A stretch of 64,000 bases of DNA from Flavisericum labens (GTDB taxonomy: Bacteria; Bacteroidota; Bacteroidia; Flavobacteriales; Flavobacteriaceae): assembly GCF_045446075.1 (NCBI RefSeq), contig NZ_JBJJBQ010000004.1, positions 248,001 to 312,000 of the forward strand, read 5' to 3'. Made by a program: the position numbers and the translations under genes. Positions 45,012 through 54,109 of the stretch are shown here, piece after piece; position 1 is the first letter of the stretch, and every line of letters begins with the position of its first letter. The notes below the pieces were generated by a model that saw nothing but the letters and a program-made list of their open reading frames with translations, searched no databases and was not told the DNA's origin.

Positions 45012-46256
45012 TTATTGTTTTGCCCTGTTTGGTATTACAAATATAAATTCGCTTCCTCTATTTTCTTTGCTTTTAAAACTTATAGTACCTCCTAGATGTT
45101 CCAAATGACTTTTTACTATGTTTAAACCGATGCCCGTCCCTTGAGTTAACAATGCATTTTCGGCCCTGAAATAACGATTAAATATTCTTACTTGGTCTTT
45201 TTCAGGAATACCTATTCCGTTATCTTTAATTTTGAAGGTAGTGTACTCATCGTCTTGCTTTATTTTTATATCCACCAACGTGTTTTCAGATGAATATTTA
45301 ATAGCATTATTCACTAAGTTTGACAACGCTAGTTCAAGTATTTTCTCGTCTTGAAACAGTGAGTACTCGTCAATATTTTCGGGATAGTTAATAGTCTGCC
45401 CCTCTTTTAAAAGCATGTTTGCATTATAAACCACTTCGTTGACCACCTTACTTATTTTAAAGGTGCTGAATTTATAATTAACTTTGCCTGTTTCGAGCTT
45501 TTCAATCGACAAGAAATCGTTTAAAATATTGTTTAAGTAGTGAACTTTGTCTGATATAGTCTTTATGTGTTTATCTCTTCTTTCCTGTTGCTCGGTTAAC
45601 TTATACTTTCCAAGCAACATGGCTGATGTTAAAATACCGCTTAAAGGCGTTTTAAACTCATGAGATACAAGGGATAAAAACTTGGTTTTCAACTCATTAA
45701 GCTCCATTTCTTTTTTTAATGCTTCCTTAGTTTTATTCTGGGCTACAATACGTTTTTTAATTTCGGCATCGCGCTCTGAATTAACAGTTTTTAAACTTTC
45801 TACGGTGTTACTCAATTCTTTCGTGCGCTCTTCAACTTTTTTCTCTAGTTCCGCATTAAGTTCTTGCAATTCCAACTCTTGTTGTTTTCTTATGGAAATA
45901 TCTATGACCAAAGCCATAACATAAGATTTACCGCCTATTTCTAATGGATTCAAACCTGCCTCAACAGGAAATATACCACCATCTTTGTGGGCACCATACA
46001 AATCGCGTCCACGCCCCATTTGCCTACTTTCATTCTGCTCCATGAAGCCTTCAACATGAGCTCCGTGAGAGGCACGAAACTTTTGTGGAATCAAAACATC
46101 TAGCTTCTCATATAAAAGTTCTTTCTTCTTATAACCAAACATACGTTCCGCTGAAATATTGACCGCTACAATTTTTTGCTCGCTATCTACTACAATAACG
46201 CCCTCCGAGACGGTCTCAAAAAGCACATTAAAAACATTTTTTTCGTCTTGAAACAT
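45012..46256 (-). CDS. PAS-domain histidine kinase (FixL-like)
   Basis: Soluble histidine kinase of 414 residues without membrane helices. A PAS domain (about 10-130) is followed by a coiled-coil linker (about 135-180), the H-box FLSLVSHEFKTPLSG and a HATPase_c domain ending GTGIGLNIVKSHLEHLGG. In the PAS, His64 (RASHGAH) and Arg84 (GRGRDLYG) are 20 residues apart, the same spacing as the haem ligand His200 and Arg220 of Bradyrhizobium FixL. Many non-haem PAS domains also carry this pattern, so oxygen sensing is a hypothesis. Its location next to the cbb3 oxidase genes supports it. Confidence 0.88.
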   Translation of the reverse strand: MFQDEKNVFNVLFETVSEGVIVVDSEQKIVAVNISAERMFGYKKKELLYEKLDVLIPQKFRASHGAHVEGFMEQNESRQMGRGRDLYGAHKDGGIFPVEAGLNPLEIGGKSYVMALVIDISIRKQQELELQELNAELEKKVEERTKELSNTVESLKTVNSERDAEIKKRIVAQNKTKEALKKEMELNELKTKFLSLVSHEFKTPLSGILTSAMLLGKYKLTEQQERRDKHIKTISDKVHYLNNILNDFLSIEKLETGKVNYKFSTFKISKVVNEVVYNANMLLKEGQTINYPENIDEYSLFQDEKILELALSNLVNNAIKYSSENTLVDIKIKQDDEYTTFKIKDNGIGIPEKDQVRIFNRYFRAENALLTQGTGIGLNIVKSHLEHLGGTISFKSKENRGSEFIFVIPNRAKQ

Positions 46257-46335
46257 CGAAATAAATCTTTAGTGTAATTATTTAAATAAAAACAACAGTT
46301 GTCTCAAACCAAGTAAATATCTGAATGGATTATAA

Positions 46336-46351
46336 TTAACATTTTTGTTAT
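46336..46351. promoter_or_regulatory. TTAACA-N4-TGTTAT inverted repeat upstream of kinase
   Basis: A 16-bp inverted repeat with one arm mismatch lies 80 bases upstream of the PAS-kinase start. It matches the perfect palindrome at 2625-2640 that precedes the other histidine-kinase gene. A TTGGTTTG element on the minus strand (46312 to 46305) is a near-consensus -7 for the kinase. Confidence 0.35.
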
Positions 46352-46414
46352 TGTTTGGGTTAAAATTTGTCATGCACCTTTAAAAATTGAAGTTATGTAA
46401 AAATATATAAAACA

Positions 46415-46457
46415 TGACAAATATCATATTTATAAACAAGTTGTTTTTTGATTTTTG
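46415..46457 (+). promoter_or_regulatory. FNR-type promoter of ccoI
   Basis: The box TGACAAATATCA (46415-46426) is followed 24 bases beyond its end by GATTTTTG (46450-46457), a TAnnTTTG element with one mismatch. The predicted start near 46464 leaves a leader of about 19 bases. The box centre is then near -43, the usual place for an activating FNR dimer. Confidence 0.75.
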
Positions 46458-46482
46458 CCCAAGGTATAAATGAGCAAATATT

Positions 46483-48858
46483 ATGGAGCATAAAACATGT
46501 TTCCACTGCGGACTGCATTCCGCTTCTTCCGATATTATTTTCGATAACAAATCGTTTTGTTGTAACGGGTGTAAAACCGTTTACGAGATTTTTAGCGTAA
46601 ACGACCTTACCTGCTATTACGATTTACAGCAAGCCCCAGGTGCCACGCCAAAAGACATTGAAGGTAAATATAACTTTTTGGAAAACGAAAAGATTATTGA
46701 GCAGTTGCTTGAATTTAATAGCGATGGCATACAAATTGTCACCCTATACATACCGCACATCCATTGTAGTTCGTGTATTTGGATATTAGAAAACCTAAAC
46801 AAGTTAAGTCCGGATATCAATTCATCTACGGTGAATTTTGGAAAAAAAACGGTACGAGTAACTTTTCAATCGGAATCACTTTCTCTAAAAAGATTGGTTA
46901 CGCTATTAAGTAGCATTGGCTATGAACCTTTTATAAGCTTAGACGATTACAGTGTTGGCAAAAAAGAAGTTAACCGCTCCTTAATTTACAAATTAGCCGT
47001 TGCTGGTTTTGCCTTTGGAAATGTGATGTTTTTATCGTTTCCGGAATATTTTGAAGTAGGCGAATTTTGGCTCGAACAATTCAAACCGCTATTTAGGTGG
47101 CTTATGTTTGCGTTTTCTTTACCCGTGGTTTTTTACTCGGCTCAAGATTATTTTGTTTCAGCTTTAAAAGGATTGAAATCGCACATGCTTAACATTGATG
47201 TGCCTATTGCATTGGGTATTATTGTTTTGTTCTTAAGGAGTTCAATTGAAATCATGTTCGATTGGGGTTCTGGCTTTTTCGATAGCTTAACCGGATTGGT
47301 TTTCTTCCTGCTCCTTGGGAAATTTTTTCAGCAAAAAACCTATTCTTTTTTATCATTTGAACGGGACTACAAATCGTACTTCCCTATTGGAATTACAAAA
47401 ATATTAGAGGAAGGTACAGAAGAATCCATACAGGTTTACGACATTGAAAAAGGCGATCGGCTTTTAATTAGGAATGAAGAGCTTATTCCCGTTGATTGTA
47501 TTTTAATTAAAGGAAACGCCCAAATTGATTATAGCTTTGTAACCGGTGAATCGAAAACCGTATCAAAGCAATCGGGCGACAAACTTTTTGCAGGCGGAAA
47601 GCAGCTTTATGGCAGTATTGAGGTTGATGTTTTAAAATCGGTCGAGCAAAGTTATTTAACCCAACTTTGGAGCAACGATGTGTTCAAACAAGACAAAGAA
47701 CTGTCATTCAACAACATTACAAACAGAATAAGTAAACACTTTACCCTAACCATCCTTTCCATCGCCATTTTATCCACATTATTTTGGCTAGTGGTAGATT
47801 CCAGCAAGGCGTTAAATGTATTTACTTCGGTGTTGATAATTGCTTGCCCGTGTGCTATTGCATTAGCTGCTCCCTTTACGTTAGGCAATATTTTACGTAT
47901 TCTAGGGAAAAAGAAATTTTATCTCAAAAATGCTTCGGTTATCGAACAGCTTTCAAAAATAAACACCGTTATTTTTGATAAAACGGGAACCATTACAGCC
48001 AACAAAGAAACAAGTATAGATTACGAAGGACTACAACTCACACAAGAAGAAGAAACCTTACTAAAGAGTACGTTACGTGGCTCTAACCATCCATTGAGTA
48101 GGTCGTTATACAACATTTTAAACCAGCACAACATACTAACATTAGATGCTTACACTGAACATTTAGGCATGGGGATTGAAGCAACCTATAAAAATCAAAA
48201 CATTAGAGTTGGCTCTGCCCCATTTGCAGGCAATAAAAAGGATTTGTCAACACTTAACACAACTGTTCACGTTAGCACCAACAACATATATAAAGGCAAA
48301 TTCACTTTCCATAACGCTTACAGAAAAGGGCTTTCAAAATTGTTTAATCAACTTAAAAAAGAATTTGATTTGGTCATCCTATCTGGTGATAATTCAGGAG
48401 AAAAAGACAACTTAACGAAATTGCTTCCTGGCAAAACCAAACTTATTTTTAACCAAAAACCAGAGGATAAACTAGATTATATAAAATACCATCAAACCGA
48501 GGGTGCTAAAGTGCTTATGGTAGGCGATGGCCTAAATGACGCTGGTGCCTTGGCTCAAAGCGATGTTGGTATTGCCATTTCTGAAAATGTAAATGTGTTT
48601 TCTCCAGCTTGCGACGCCATTTTAGATGCTTCAAAATTTAATCAATTATTCAAATTCATTAAAATCTCAAAATCGGCGATTAAAATTATAAAGTGGAGTT
48701 TTTTACTCTCTTTTATTTACAACTGTATTGGGTTGTATTTTGCTGTAACCGGACAATTAGCACCTGTTGTTGCAGCCGTTTTAATGCCTCTAAGTTCTAT
48801 TAGTATTGTGGTTTTCACCACTATTGCCAGTAACATGACAAGTAAAAAACTAGATTAA
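46483..48858 (+). CDS. ccoI: Copper-transporting P-type ATPase CcoI/FixI
   Basis: P1B-type ATPase of 791 residues that supplies copper for assembly of the cbb3 oxidase. An N-terminal cysteine-rich segment (CFHCGLHS...FCCNGCKTVYEIF) is typical of CcoI. HCSSCIWILENL is the heavy-metal-associated C-x2-C motif. The transmembrane metal site is ACPCAIALAAP, the phosphorylation motif is FDKTGTITA, and the hinge is MVGDGLNDAGAL. It has its own FNR-type promoter and precedes ccoS. Confidence 0.95.
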   Translation: MEHKTCFHCGLHSASSDIIFDNKSFCCNGCKTVYEIFSVNDLTCYYDLQQAPGATPKDIEGKYNFLENEKIIEQLLEFNSDGIQIVTLYIPHIHCSSCIWILENLNKLSPDINSSTVNFGKKTVRVTFQSESLSLKRLVTLLSSIGYEPFISLDDYSVGKKEVNRSLIYKLAVAGFAFGNVMFLSFPEYFEVGEFWLEQFKPLFRWLMFAFSLPVVFYSAQDYFVSALKGLKSHMLNIDVPIALGIIVLFLRSSIEIMFDWGSGFFDSLTGLVFFLLLGKFFQQKTYSFLSFERDYKSYFPIGITKILEEGTEESIQVYDIEKGDRLLIRNEELIPVDCILIKGNAQIDYSFVTGESKTVSKQSGDKLFAGGKQLYGSIEVDVLKSVEQSYLTQLWSNDVFKQDKELSFNNITNRISKHFTLTILSIAILSTLFWLVVDSSKALNVFTSVLIIACPCAIALAAPFTLGNILRILGKKKFYLKNASVIEQLSKINTVIFDKTGTITANKETSIDYEGLQLTQEEETLLKSTLRGSNHPLSRSLYNILNQHNILTLDAYTEHLGMGIEATYKNQNIRVGSAPFAGNKKDLSTLNTTVHVSTNNIYKGKFTFHNAYRKGLSKLFNQLKKEFDLVILSGDNSGEKDNLTKLLPGKTKLIFNQKPEDKLDYIKYHQTEGAKVLMVGDGLNDAGALAQSDVGIAISENVNVFSPACDAILDASKFNQLFKFIKISKSAIKIIKWSFLLSFIYNCIGLYFAVTGQLAPVVAAVLMPLSSISIVVFTTIASNMTSKKLD

Positions 48859-48868
48859 AAATGAAACA

Positions 48869-48911
48869 TGACAAATGTCATATTTTTAAGAGAAGGATAA
48901 AATTATTTTTG
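48869..48911 (+). promoter_or_regulatory. FNR-type promoter of ccoS-ccoNO-ccoQ-ccoP
   Basis: The box TGACAAATGTCA (48869-48880) begins 10 bases past the ccoI stop. TATTTTTG (48904-48911), a perfect -7 element, starts 24 bases beyond the box end. The predicted start near 48918 leaves a leader of about 14 bases before ccoS. Confidence 0.8.
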
Positions 48912-48931
48912 AACCATAACTTCAATTAGGT

Positions 48932-49120
48932 ATGAGTGTTATATACATTTTATTAGCTGTAAGCATTGTTGTGGCTATTGTTTTCTTTTTTGCCTTTGTT
49001 CTGGCGGTTAAAAAGGGGCAATATGACGATAGCTACACCCCATCTGTCCGTATGCTTTTTGAGGACGAACTGGTGAAAGAAAACGCAAAAAAATCAATAC
49101 AAACTAACAAAGATCAATAA
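48932..49120 (+). CDS. ccoS: cbb3 oxidase assembly protein CcoS
   Basis: Small membrane protein of 62 residues with one N-terminal helix (about 3-26) and a short charged tail containing the YDDSYTPSVRMLFEDE segment usual for CcoS/FixS. It is needed for cofactor insertion into the cbb3 oxidase in bacteria where it has been studied. It starts the FNR-controlled oxidase transcript and lies 14 bases before ccoNO. Confidence 0.93.
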   Translation: MSVIYILLAVSIVVAIVFFFAFVLAVKKGQYDDSYTPSVRMLFEDELVKENAKKSIQTNKDQ

Positions 49121-49134
49121 CCAAAATCACACAA

Positions 49135-51312
49135 ATGGAACAGTTTCATTACGATAACAAAATCGTTAAAAATTTCTTGTACGCTACCATGCTTTGGGGC
49201 GTCGTAGGGATGCTGGTAGGCTTACTTCTGGCATTTATGTTTTTATTTCCCAATTTAACCGATGGCATTTCGTGGCTAAGTTTTGGCCGTTTGCGCCCGT
49301 TGCATACCAATGCCGTTATTTTTGCTTTTGTAGGGAACGCTATTTTTGCTGGAGTTTATTACTCCACACAGCGTTTGTTAAAAGCTAGAATGTTTAGCGA
49401 TGCATTGAGTAAAATAAACTTTTGGGGTTGGCAACTTATTATAGTTGCAGCTGCAATAACACTGCCTTTAGGAATAACAACCTCTAAAGAATATGCCGAA
49501 CTGGAATGGCCAATAGACATTGCCATTGCAGCTGTTTGGGTAGTTTTTGGTTGGAATTTAATCGGTACTATCCTAAAGAGAAGACAGCGCCATTTGTATG
49601 TAGCCATTTGGTTTTATATAGCCACATTTGTTACGGTAGCTGTACTTCATATATTTAATAGCTTAGAACTACCTGTTAGTGCATTGAAGAGTTACTCGGT
49701 TTACGCTGGTGTTCAAGATGCCTTGGTACAATGGTGGTATGGACATAATGCTGTTGCCTTCTTTTTAACGACTCCTTTTTTAGGATTGATGTATTATTTC
49801 GTTCCGAAAGCAGCCAACAGACCTGTTTATTCTTATCGACTATCTATTATTCACTTTTGGTCGTTGATTTTTATTTATATCTGGGCAGGACCTCATCACC
49901 TATTATATACCGCTTTACCAGAATGGGCCCAAAATTTAGGTGTTGCTTTTTCAGTTATGCTACTAATGCCTTCTTGGGGTGGCATGATAAATGGATTATT
50001 AACACTTCGTGGTGCTTGGGATAAAGTACGTACCGATCCCGTTTTAAAATTTATGGTCGTTGCCATTACAGGTTATGGTATGGCAACCTTCGAGGGACCG
50101 ATGTTATCGCTTAAAAATGTAAATGCCATTGCCCATTTTACCGATTGGATTATCGCCCATGTACATGTTGGCGCATTGGCTTGGAACGGATTCCTAACCT
50201 TCGGTATGATATACTATTTAGCGCCTAGGTTATTTAAAACTAAATTATATTCTTTGGGCTTAGCCAACTTACATTTCTGGATTGGCACTCTTGGTATTAT
50301 TATTTATGCATTACCTATGTACGTGGCTGGATTTACACAAGCCAGTATGTGGAAGCAATTTAACCCAGATGGTACATTAACCTACGGGAACTTTTTAGAA
50401 ACTGTCACAGAGATTATGCCGATGTACTGGATGCGTGCCATTGGTGGAACCTTGTTTATTACCGGTATGCTGATAATGGTTTATAATATAATTGTAACCA
50501 TAAAACAAGGTAGTAAAGTTGAAAACGAATTGGCCGAAGCACCTGCTTTAGAGCGCGTAACAAAAAAACGTACAGCAAGTGAAGGATGGCACACTTGGTT
50601 AGAGCGTCGCCCCATCCAATTAACACTTTTGGCAACAGTTGCCATTTTAATTGGAGGTATCATTCAGATTGTCCCAACCATTATGGTTAAATCGAACATC
50701 CCTACCATTGCAAGCGTTCAGCCTTATACGCCTTTAGAACTTGAAGGTCGTGACATATACATACGTGAAGGTTGTGTAGGCTGCCACTCTCAAATGATTC
50801 GTCCTTTTAGAAGTGAAGTGGAGCGTTACGGAGAATACTCCAAAGCTGGAGAATATGTTTACGACCATCCATTCCTATGGGGAAGCAAGCGTACAGGTCC
50901 AGATTTACATAGAATTGGAAAGAAGTATTCTGACAACTGGCATTTCAACCACATGTACGACCCACAAAGCACCTCATCAGGTTCTATCATGCCAAGGTAC
51001 CCATGGCTAATTACAAGTGAATTGGATAAATCACAAACCGAAGCCAAAATGAAAACGATGGTATCGCTTGGTGTTCCTTATACGGAAGACGATATAGCCA
51101 AGGCTCAAGAAAGTATGTCAGCTCAAGGTTCGCAAATAGAAGAAAACCTCTATTCTGATCCAGATTTCGCAAAAACCTATGAAGCTGACAAAAAATATGC
51201 AGCTGAAAATGGTGAGTCATTTGTAGAAATGAAAAATCGTGAAATTGTGGCTGTTATAGCATATTTACAACGACTAGGAACTGATATTAAGGTAGAAACG
51301 GCTCAAAACTAA
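49135..51312 (+). CDS. ccoN: cbb3 cytochrome oxidase, fused subunits I and II
   Basis: Terminal oxidase core of 725 residues in which CcoN and CcoO are joined. The N-terminal ~480 residues form the 12-helix haem-copper subunit, with ligand histidines in RPLHTNAVIFAF, WWYGHNAVAFF and HFTDWIIAHVHVGALAW. A further helix leads into the CcoO part: GCVGCHSQMIRPF binds a c-type haem and IMPRYPWL provides the axial Met. The fusion is the form known in Bacteroidota. It reduces oxygen to water at very low oxygen tension and pumps protons. Confidence 0.96.
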   Translation: MEQFHYDNKIVKNFLYATMLWGVVGMLVGLLLAFMFLFPNLTDGISWLSFGRLRPLHTNAVIFAFVGNAIFAGVYYSTQRLLKARMFSDALSKINFWGWQLIIVAAAITLPLGITTSKEYAELEWPIDIAIAAVWVVFGWNLIGTILKRRQRHLYVAIWFYIATFVTVAVLHIFNSLELPVSALKSYSVYAGVQDALVQWWYGHNAVAFFLTTPFLGLMYYFVPKAANRPVYSYRLSIIHFWSLIFIYIWAGPHHLLYTALPEWAQNLGVAFSVMLLMPSWGGMINGLLTLRGAWDKVRTDPVLKFMVVAITGYGMATFEGPMLSLKNVNAIAHFTDWIIAHVHVGALAWNGFLTFGMIYYLAPRLFKTKLYSLGLANLHFWIGTLGIIIYALPMYVAGFTQASMWKQFNPDGTLTYGNFLETVTEIMPMYWMRAIGGTLFITGMLIMVYNIIVTIKQGSKVENELAEAPALERVTKKRTASEGWHTWLERRPIQLTLLATVAILIGGIIQIVPTIMVKSNIPTIASVQPYTPLELEGRDIYIREGCVGCHSQMIRPFRSEVERYGEYSKAGEYVYDHPFLWGSKRTGPDLHRIGKKYSDNWHFNHMYDPQSTSSGSIMPRYPWLITSELDKSQTEAKMKTMVSLGVPYTEDDIAKAQESMSAQGSQIEENLYSDPDFAKTYEADKKYAAENGESFVEMKNREIVAVIAYLQRLGTDIKVETAQN

Positions 51313-51330
51313 CCATCAAAACTAAGTAAC

Positions 51331-51516
51331 ATGTTAAAATTTGTAAAAAACCATATGGAGAGTATTACAGGTATTGAAATTTACCCCATAATATCTCTGC
51401 TCATATTTTTCACTTTTTTTGTAGCACTATTTTGGTGGGTATTCACAGCTAAAAAAGACTATATAAAAAAAGTAAGTAACATTCCATTAGACAACCAAAA
51501 CGACGACACATTATGA
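51331..51516 (+). CDS. ccoQ: cbb3 oxidase subunit CcoQ
   Basis: Small protein of 61 residues with one helix (about 18-38, ending FWWVFTAKKDYI), the form typical of CcoQ/FixQ, which stabilises the oxidase complex. It overlaps the start of ccoP by four bases (ATGA), so the two are translationally coupled. Confidence 0.9.
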   Translation: MLKFVKNHMESITGIEIYPIISLLIFFTFFVALFWWVFTAKKDYIKKVSNIPLDNQNDDTL

Positions 51517-52478
51517 GACAATCAATCCCATCTTGGATAAGAGTTCCAATAGCATTTTTTATAATTTTCGGAGCCGTAGAATACTTCATAGATTCAGGTG
51601 ATAAACCAGCATTTATTGAATACCCTGCCGTAATGCTATTCCTATTCTTAGTGCTGCTCATATTAATTGCCATAGAGGCTATTATTGGTGCTTTGGAAAA
51701 TGTAATGCTCCATAAATTAGACGAGGAAGCAAAAGCGCGCTTTTTAGCAGAAAAAGAAAGTGCCTTTAATTTCAACTGGCTTAAAAACATTTATAAAAAA
51801 CTATTAGGCCAAAAGCCTATAGAGCAAGAAGGTGAAATTATTTTAGACCATAACTATGACGGTATTAAAGAACTAGATAACAGCTTGCCACCATGGTGGT
51901 TGTATGGGTTTTACGCTACAATTATCTTTGCAGCCATTTATCTTTTAAGATTCCATGTGTTTGATGGTGAAGGTCAATTTGATGAATTGGAAACAGAATT
52001 GGCACAAGCCAAAGTAGAATTAGAAGAATACAAAAAAACAGCCAAAGATTTGGTTGATTTTAACACCGTTGAAATTTTGACAGATGCGGCCGACTTAAAA
52101 GCGGGTGAAGCCATTTTTAACGAAAACTGCATTGCCTGCCACAAAGCTGATGGTGGCGGTGGTATTGGTCCAAATTTAACCGATGAATATTGGATCTTAG
52201 GCGGAGGAATTAAAAATGTATTTAAAACCATTTCTGAAGGAGGGCGTTCAGGTAAAGGTATGATTTCCTGGAAACAAACCCTAAAACCATACGAAATGGC
52301 CCAGGTGTCCAGTTATGTATTGCAATTTCAAGGTACAACACCTGCTGAACCAAAAGAACCTCAAGGCGACATCTGGACAACCGACGAAGTTAATATTGAG
52401 GATCTAGAAATTCCCGCAACGATAGAAAAAGAGGTTATAGAAGTTGATACAACTGTAACACTGAAAGCCATTAATTAG
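51513..52478 (+). CDS. ccoP: cbb3 oxidase subunit III CcoP (single haem)
   Basis: Electron-entry subunit of 321 residues. Two N-terminal helices are followed by a third at about 128-150 (LPPWWLYGFYATIIFAAIYLL) and one cytochrome c domain with CIACH and the axial Met in GMISW. Proteobacterial CcoP has two C-x2-C-H motifs. Only one exists here, so electrons must reach CcoO through a shorter haem chain. A Pro/Glu-rich tail follows. Confidence 0.94.
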   Translation: MRQSIPSWIRVPIAFFIIFGAVEYFIDSGDKPAFIEYPAVMLFLFLVLLILIAIEAIIGALENVMLHKLDEEAKARFLAEKESAFNFNWLKNIYKKLLGQKPIEQEGEIILDHNYDGIKELDNSLPPWWLYGFYATIIFAAIYLLRFHVFDGEGQFDELETELAQAKVELEEYKKTAKDLVDFNTVEILTDAADLKAGEAIFNENCIACHKADGGGGIGPNLTDEYWILGGGIKNVFKTISEGGRSGKGMISWKQTLKPYEMAQVSSYVLQFQGTTPAEPKEPQGDIWTTDEVNIEDLEIPATIEKEVIEVDTTVTLKAIN

Positions 52479-52502
52479 CAAACAACTTCAAACTAAACCT
52501 GG

Positions 52503-52538
52503 AAACCTGTCGGGTTTTAAAATAATCCGGCAGGTTTT
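52503..52538 (+). terminator. Terminator between ccoP and ccoG
   Basis: AAACCTGTCGG and CCGGCAGGTTT form an 11-bp stem with one G-U pair and are followed by TTTT. The hairpin lies 24 bases past the ccoP stop. It probably ends most transcripts of the oxidase genes, with some read-through into ccoG. Confidence 0.8.
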
Positions 52539-52558
52539 AAACAAACGCCATATCAATT

Positions 52559-53983
52559 ATGGAAACCCCAGAAAACGAAGTATTCAGAGACTCCATCGGC
52601 ACCATTAACGAAGAAGGAAAGCGTGCTTGGGTTTATCCCAAAAAGCCCAGTGGAAAGTTTTACGACTACAGAAAATGGGTGAGTTATTTCTTGTTGGCGT
52701 TTTTAATCCTTTCACCATTTATTAAAATAAACGGTAACCAATTTTTAATGTTCAACGTTCTGGAACGCCGATTCAATATATTCGGTTTTCCATTTTGGCC
52801 ACAAGATTTTCATCTGTTCGTTGTTTCCATGATTATTGGTGTAATGTTTATTACGCTATTTACAGTAGGATTTGGTCGAATTTTTTGTGGCTGGATATGC
52901 CCACAAACCATTTTTATGGAAATGGTTTTTAGAAGGATTGAATATTGGATTGATGGAGACAGAAACAAACAACGTAAATTAGATCGTCAAAAATGGGATG
53001 CCGAAAAAATAAGAAAGCGGCTTTTAAAATGGTTTATTTTTTTAATAATCTCGTTTTTAATTGCCAATGTATTTTTGGCCTACCTTATTGGCAGCGATAA
53101 ACTGGTTAAATACGTTACCGACAGCCCTTTTAATCATTTAGGCACCTTGTTTCCGTTACTAATCTTTACGGCAGTATTTTATTTTGTATTTGCTTGGTTT
53201 AGAGAGCAAGTGTGTATTATAGCGTGCCCTTACGGAAGACTACAAGGCGTCTTATTAGATACAAAATCTATTGTTGTTGCTTACGACCATAAACGGGGTG
53301 AAGCAGAAAACGGCAGAAAAAAATTTAGAAAAAACGAAGATCGCGATGCTTTAGGCTTTGGCGATTGTATTGATTGTTTGCAGTGTGTACATGTATGCCC
53401 TACAGGCATAGATATTAGAAATGGCACACAGCTGGAGTGTGTAAACTGCACCGCTTGTATTGATGAGTGCGACCACATTATGGAAAGCATCAATAAGCCC
53501 AAAGGCTTAATAAGGTATGCCAGTGAAGAGAATATAGAAAAGAAAGTGCCTTTTAAATTAACGGCTCGAATGAAAGGCTACATTGCCGTTTTAATCATAT
53601 TGACTGGTCTTTTAACCGGAATGTTATTTTTGAGAAACGATGTTGAAGCCAATATTCTAAGATTGCCTGGGCAATTGTACGAGCATAAAGAAAACAACAT
53701 AATAAGTAACGTTTTTACCTATAAATTGGTAAACAAAACATCGAACGATATTAGTGATGTAAGCTTAAAGCTGTTGTCGCATAAAGGAACCTTAAAATTA
53801 GTATCGACCGACGGGGATTTTACTGTACCAGAGCAAGGCATCGCCGAAGGCACATTGTTTATAGAAATTAATAATTCGGCTCTAACAGGCGATAGAAACA
53901 AAATAAAAATTGGGGTGTATCAAGGTGATACGCTTATTGAAACTACCTCCGCCAACTTTTTGGGACCACGTAGTTTCAGGTAA
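52559..53983 (+). CDS. ccoG: cbb3 oxidase accessory protein CcoG
   Basis: Membrane-bound iron-sulfur protein of 474 residues that reduces copper during oxidase assembly. Membrane helices near 38-58, 85-108, 155-178 and 197-215 flank the CGWICPQTIFME site. Two [4Fe-4S] clusters are bound by CIDCLQCVHVCPTGIDIR and CVNCTACIDECD. A periplasmic immunoglobulin-like C-terminal domain follows a helix at about 340-360. All parts match CcoG/FixG/RdxA. Confidence 0.95.
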   Translation: METPENEVFRDSIGTINEEGKRAWVYPKKPSGKFYDYRKWVSYFLLAFLILSPFIKINGNQFLMFNVLERRFNIFGFPFWPQDFHLFVVSMIIGVMFITLFTVGFGRIFCGWICPQTIFMEMVFRRIEYWIDGDRNKQRKLDRQKWDAEKIRKRLLKWFIFLIISFLIANVFLAYLIGSDKLVKYVTDSPFNHLGTLFPLLIFTAVFYFVFAWFREQVCIIACPYGRLQGVLLDTKSIVVAYDHKRGEAENGRKKFRKNEDRDALGFGDCIDCLQCVHVCPTGIDIRNGTQLECVNCTACIDECDHIMESINKPKGLIRYASEENIEKKVPFKLTARMKGYIAVLIILTGLLTGMLFLRNDVEANILRLPGQLYEHKENNIISNVFTYKLVNKTSNDISDVSLKLLSHKGTLKLVSTDGDFTVPEQGIAEGTLFIEINNSALTGDRNKIKIGVYQGDTLIETTSANFLGPRSFR

Positions 53984-53990
53984 TGACATT

Positions 53991-54094
53991 GGCGGATAGG
54001 TGCATTAGGGATTGAACGGCATGTTTGAGCTCCTCGAAGAGAGGCGAGTAGTGAAAGCCCGACCCTCCCGATAGTTATCGGGAAGGGGAATGCC
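53991..54094 (+). ncRNA. Flavo-1-like structured repeat element
   Basis: The 126-base gap between ccoG and ccoH is filled by a GC-richer element unlike its surroundings. It has the block GGGATTGAACGGCATG, TTTGAGCTC, GCGAGTAGTGAAAGCCC and a strong hairpin CCCGATA-GT-TATCGGG, and ends GGGGAATGCC. I recognise this consensus as an element scattered through flavobacterial genomes, and believe it is the Flavo-1 RNA motif of Rfam, but I could not search. It has no ORF. Its function is unknown. Confidence 0.6.
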
Positions 54095-54109
54095 ATAAAA
54101 AAAGAAATT

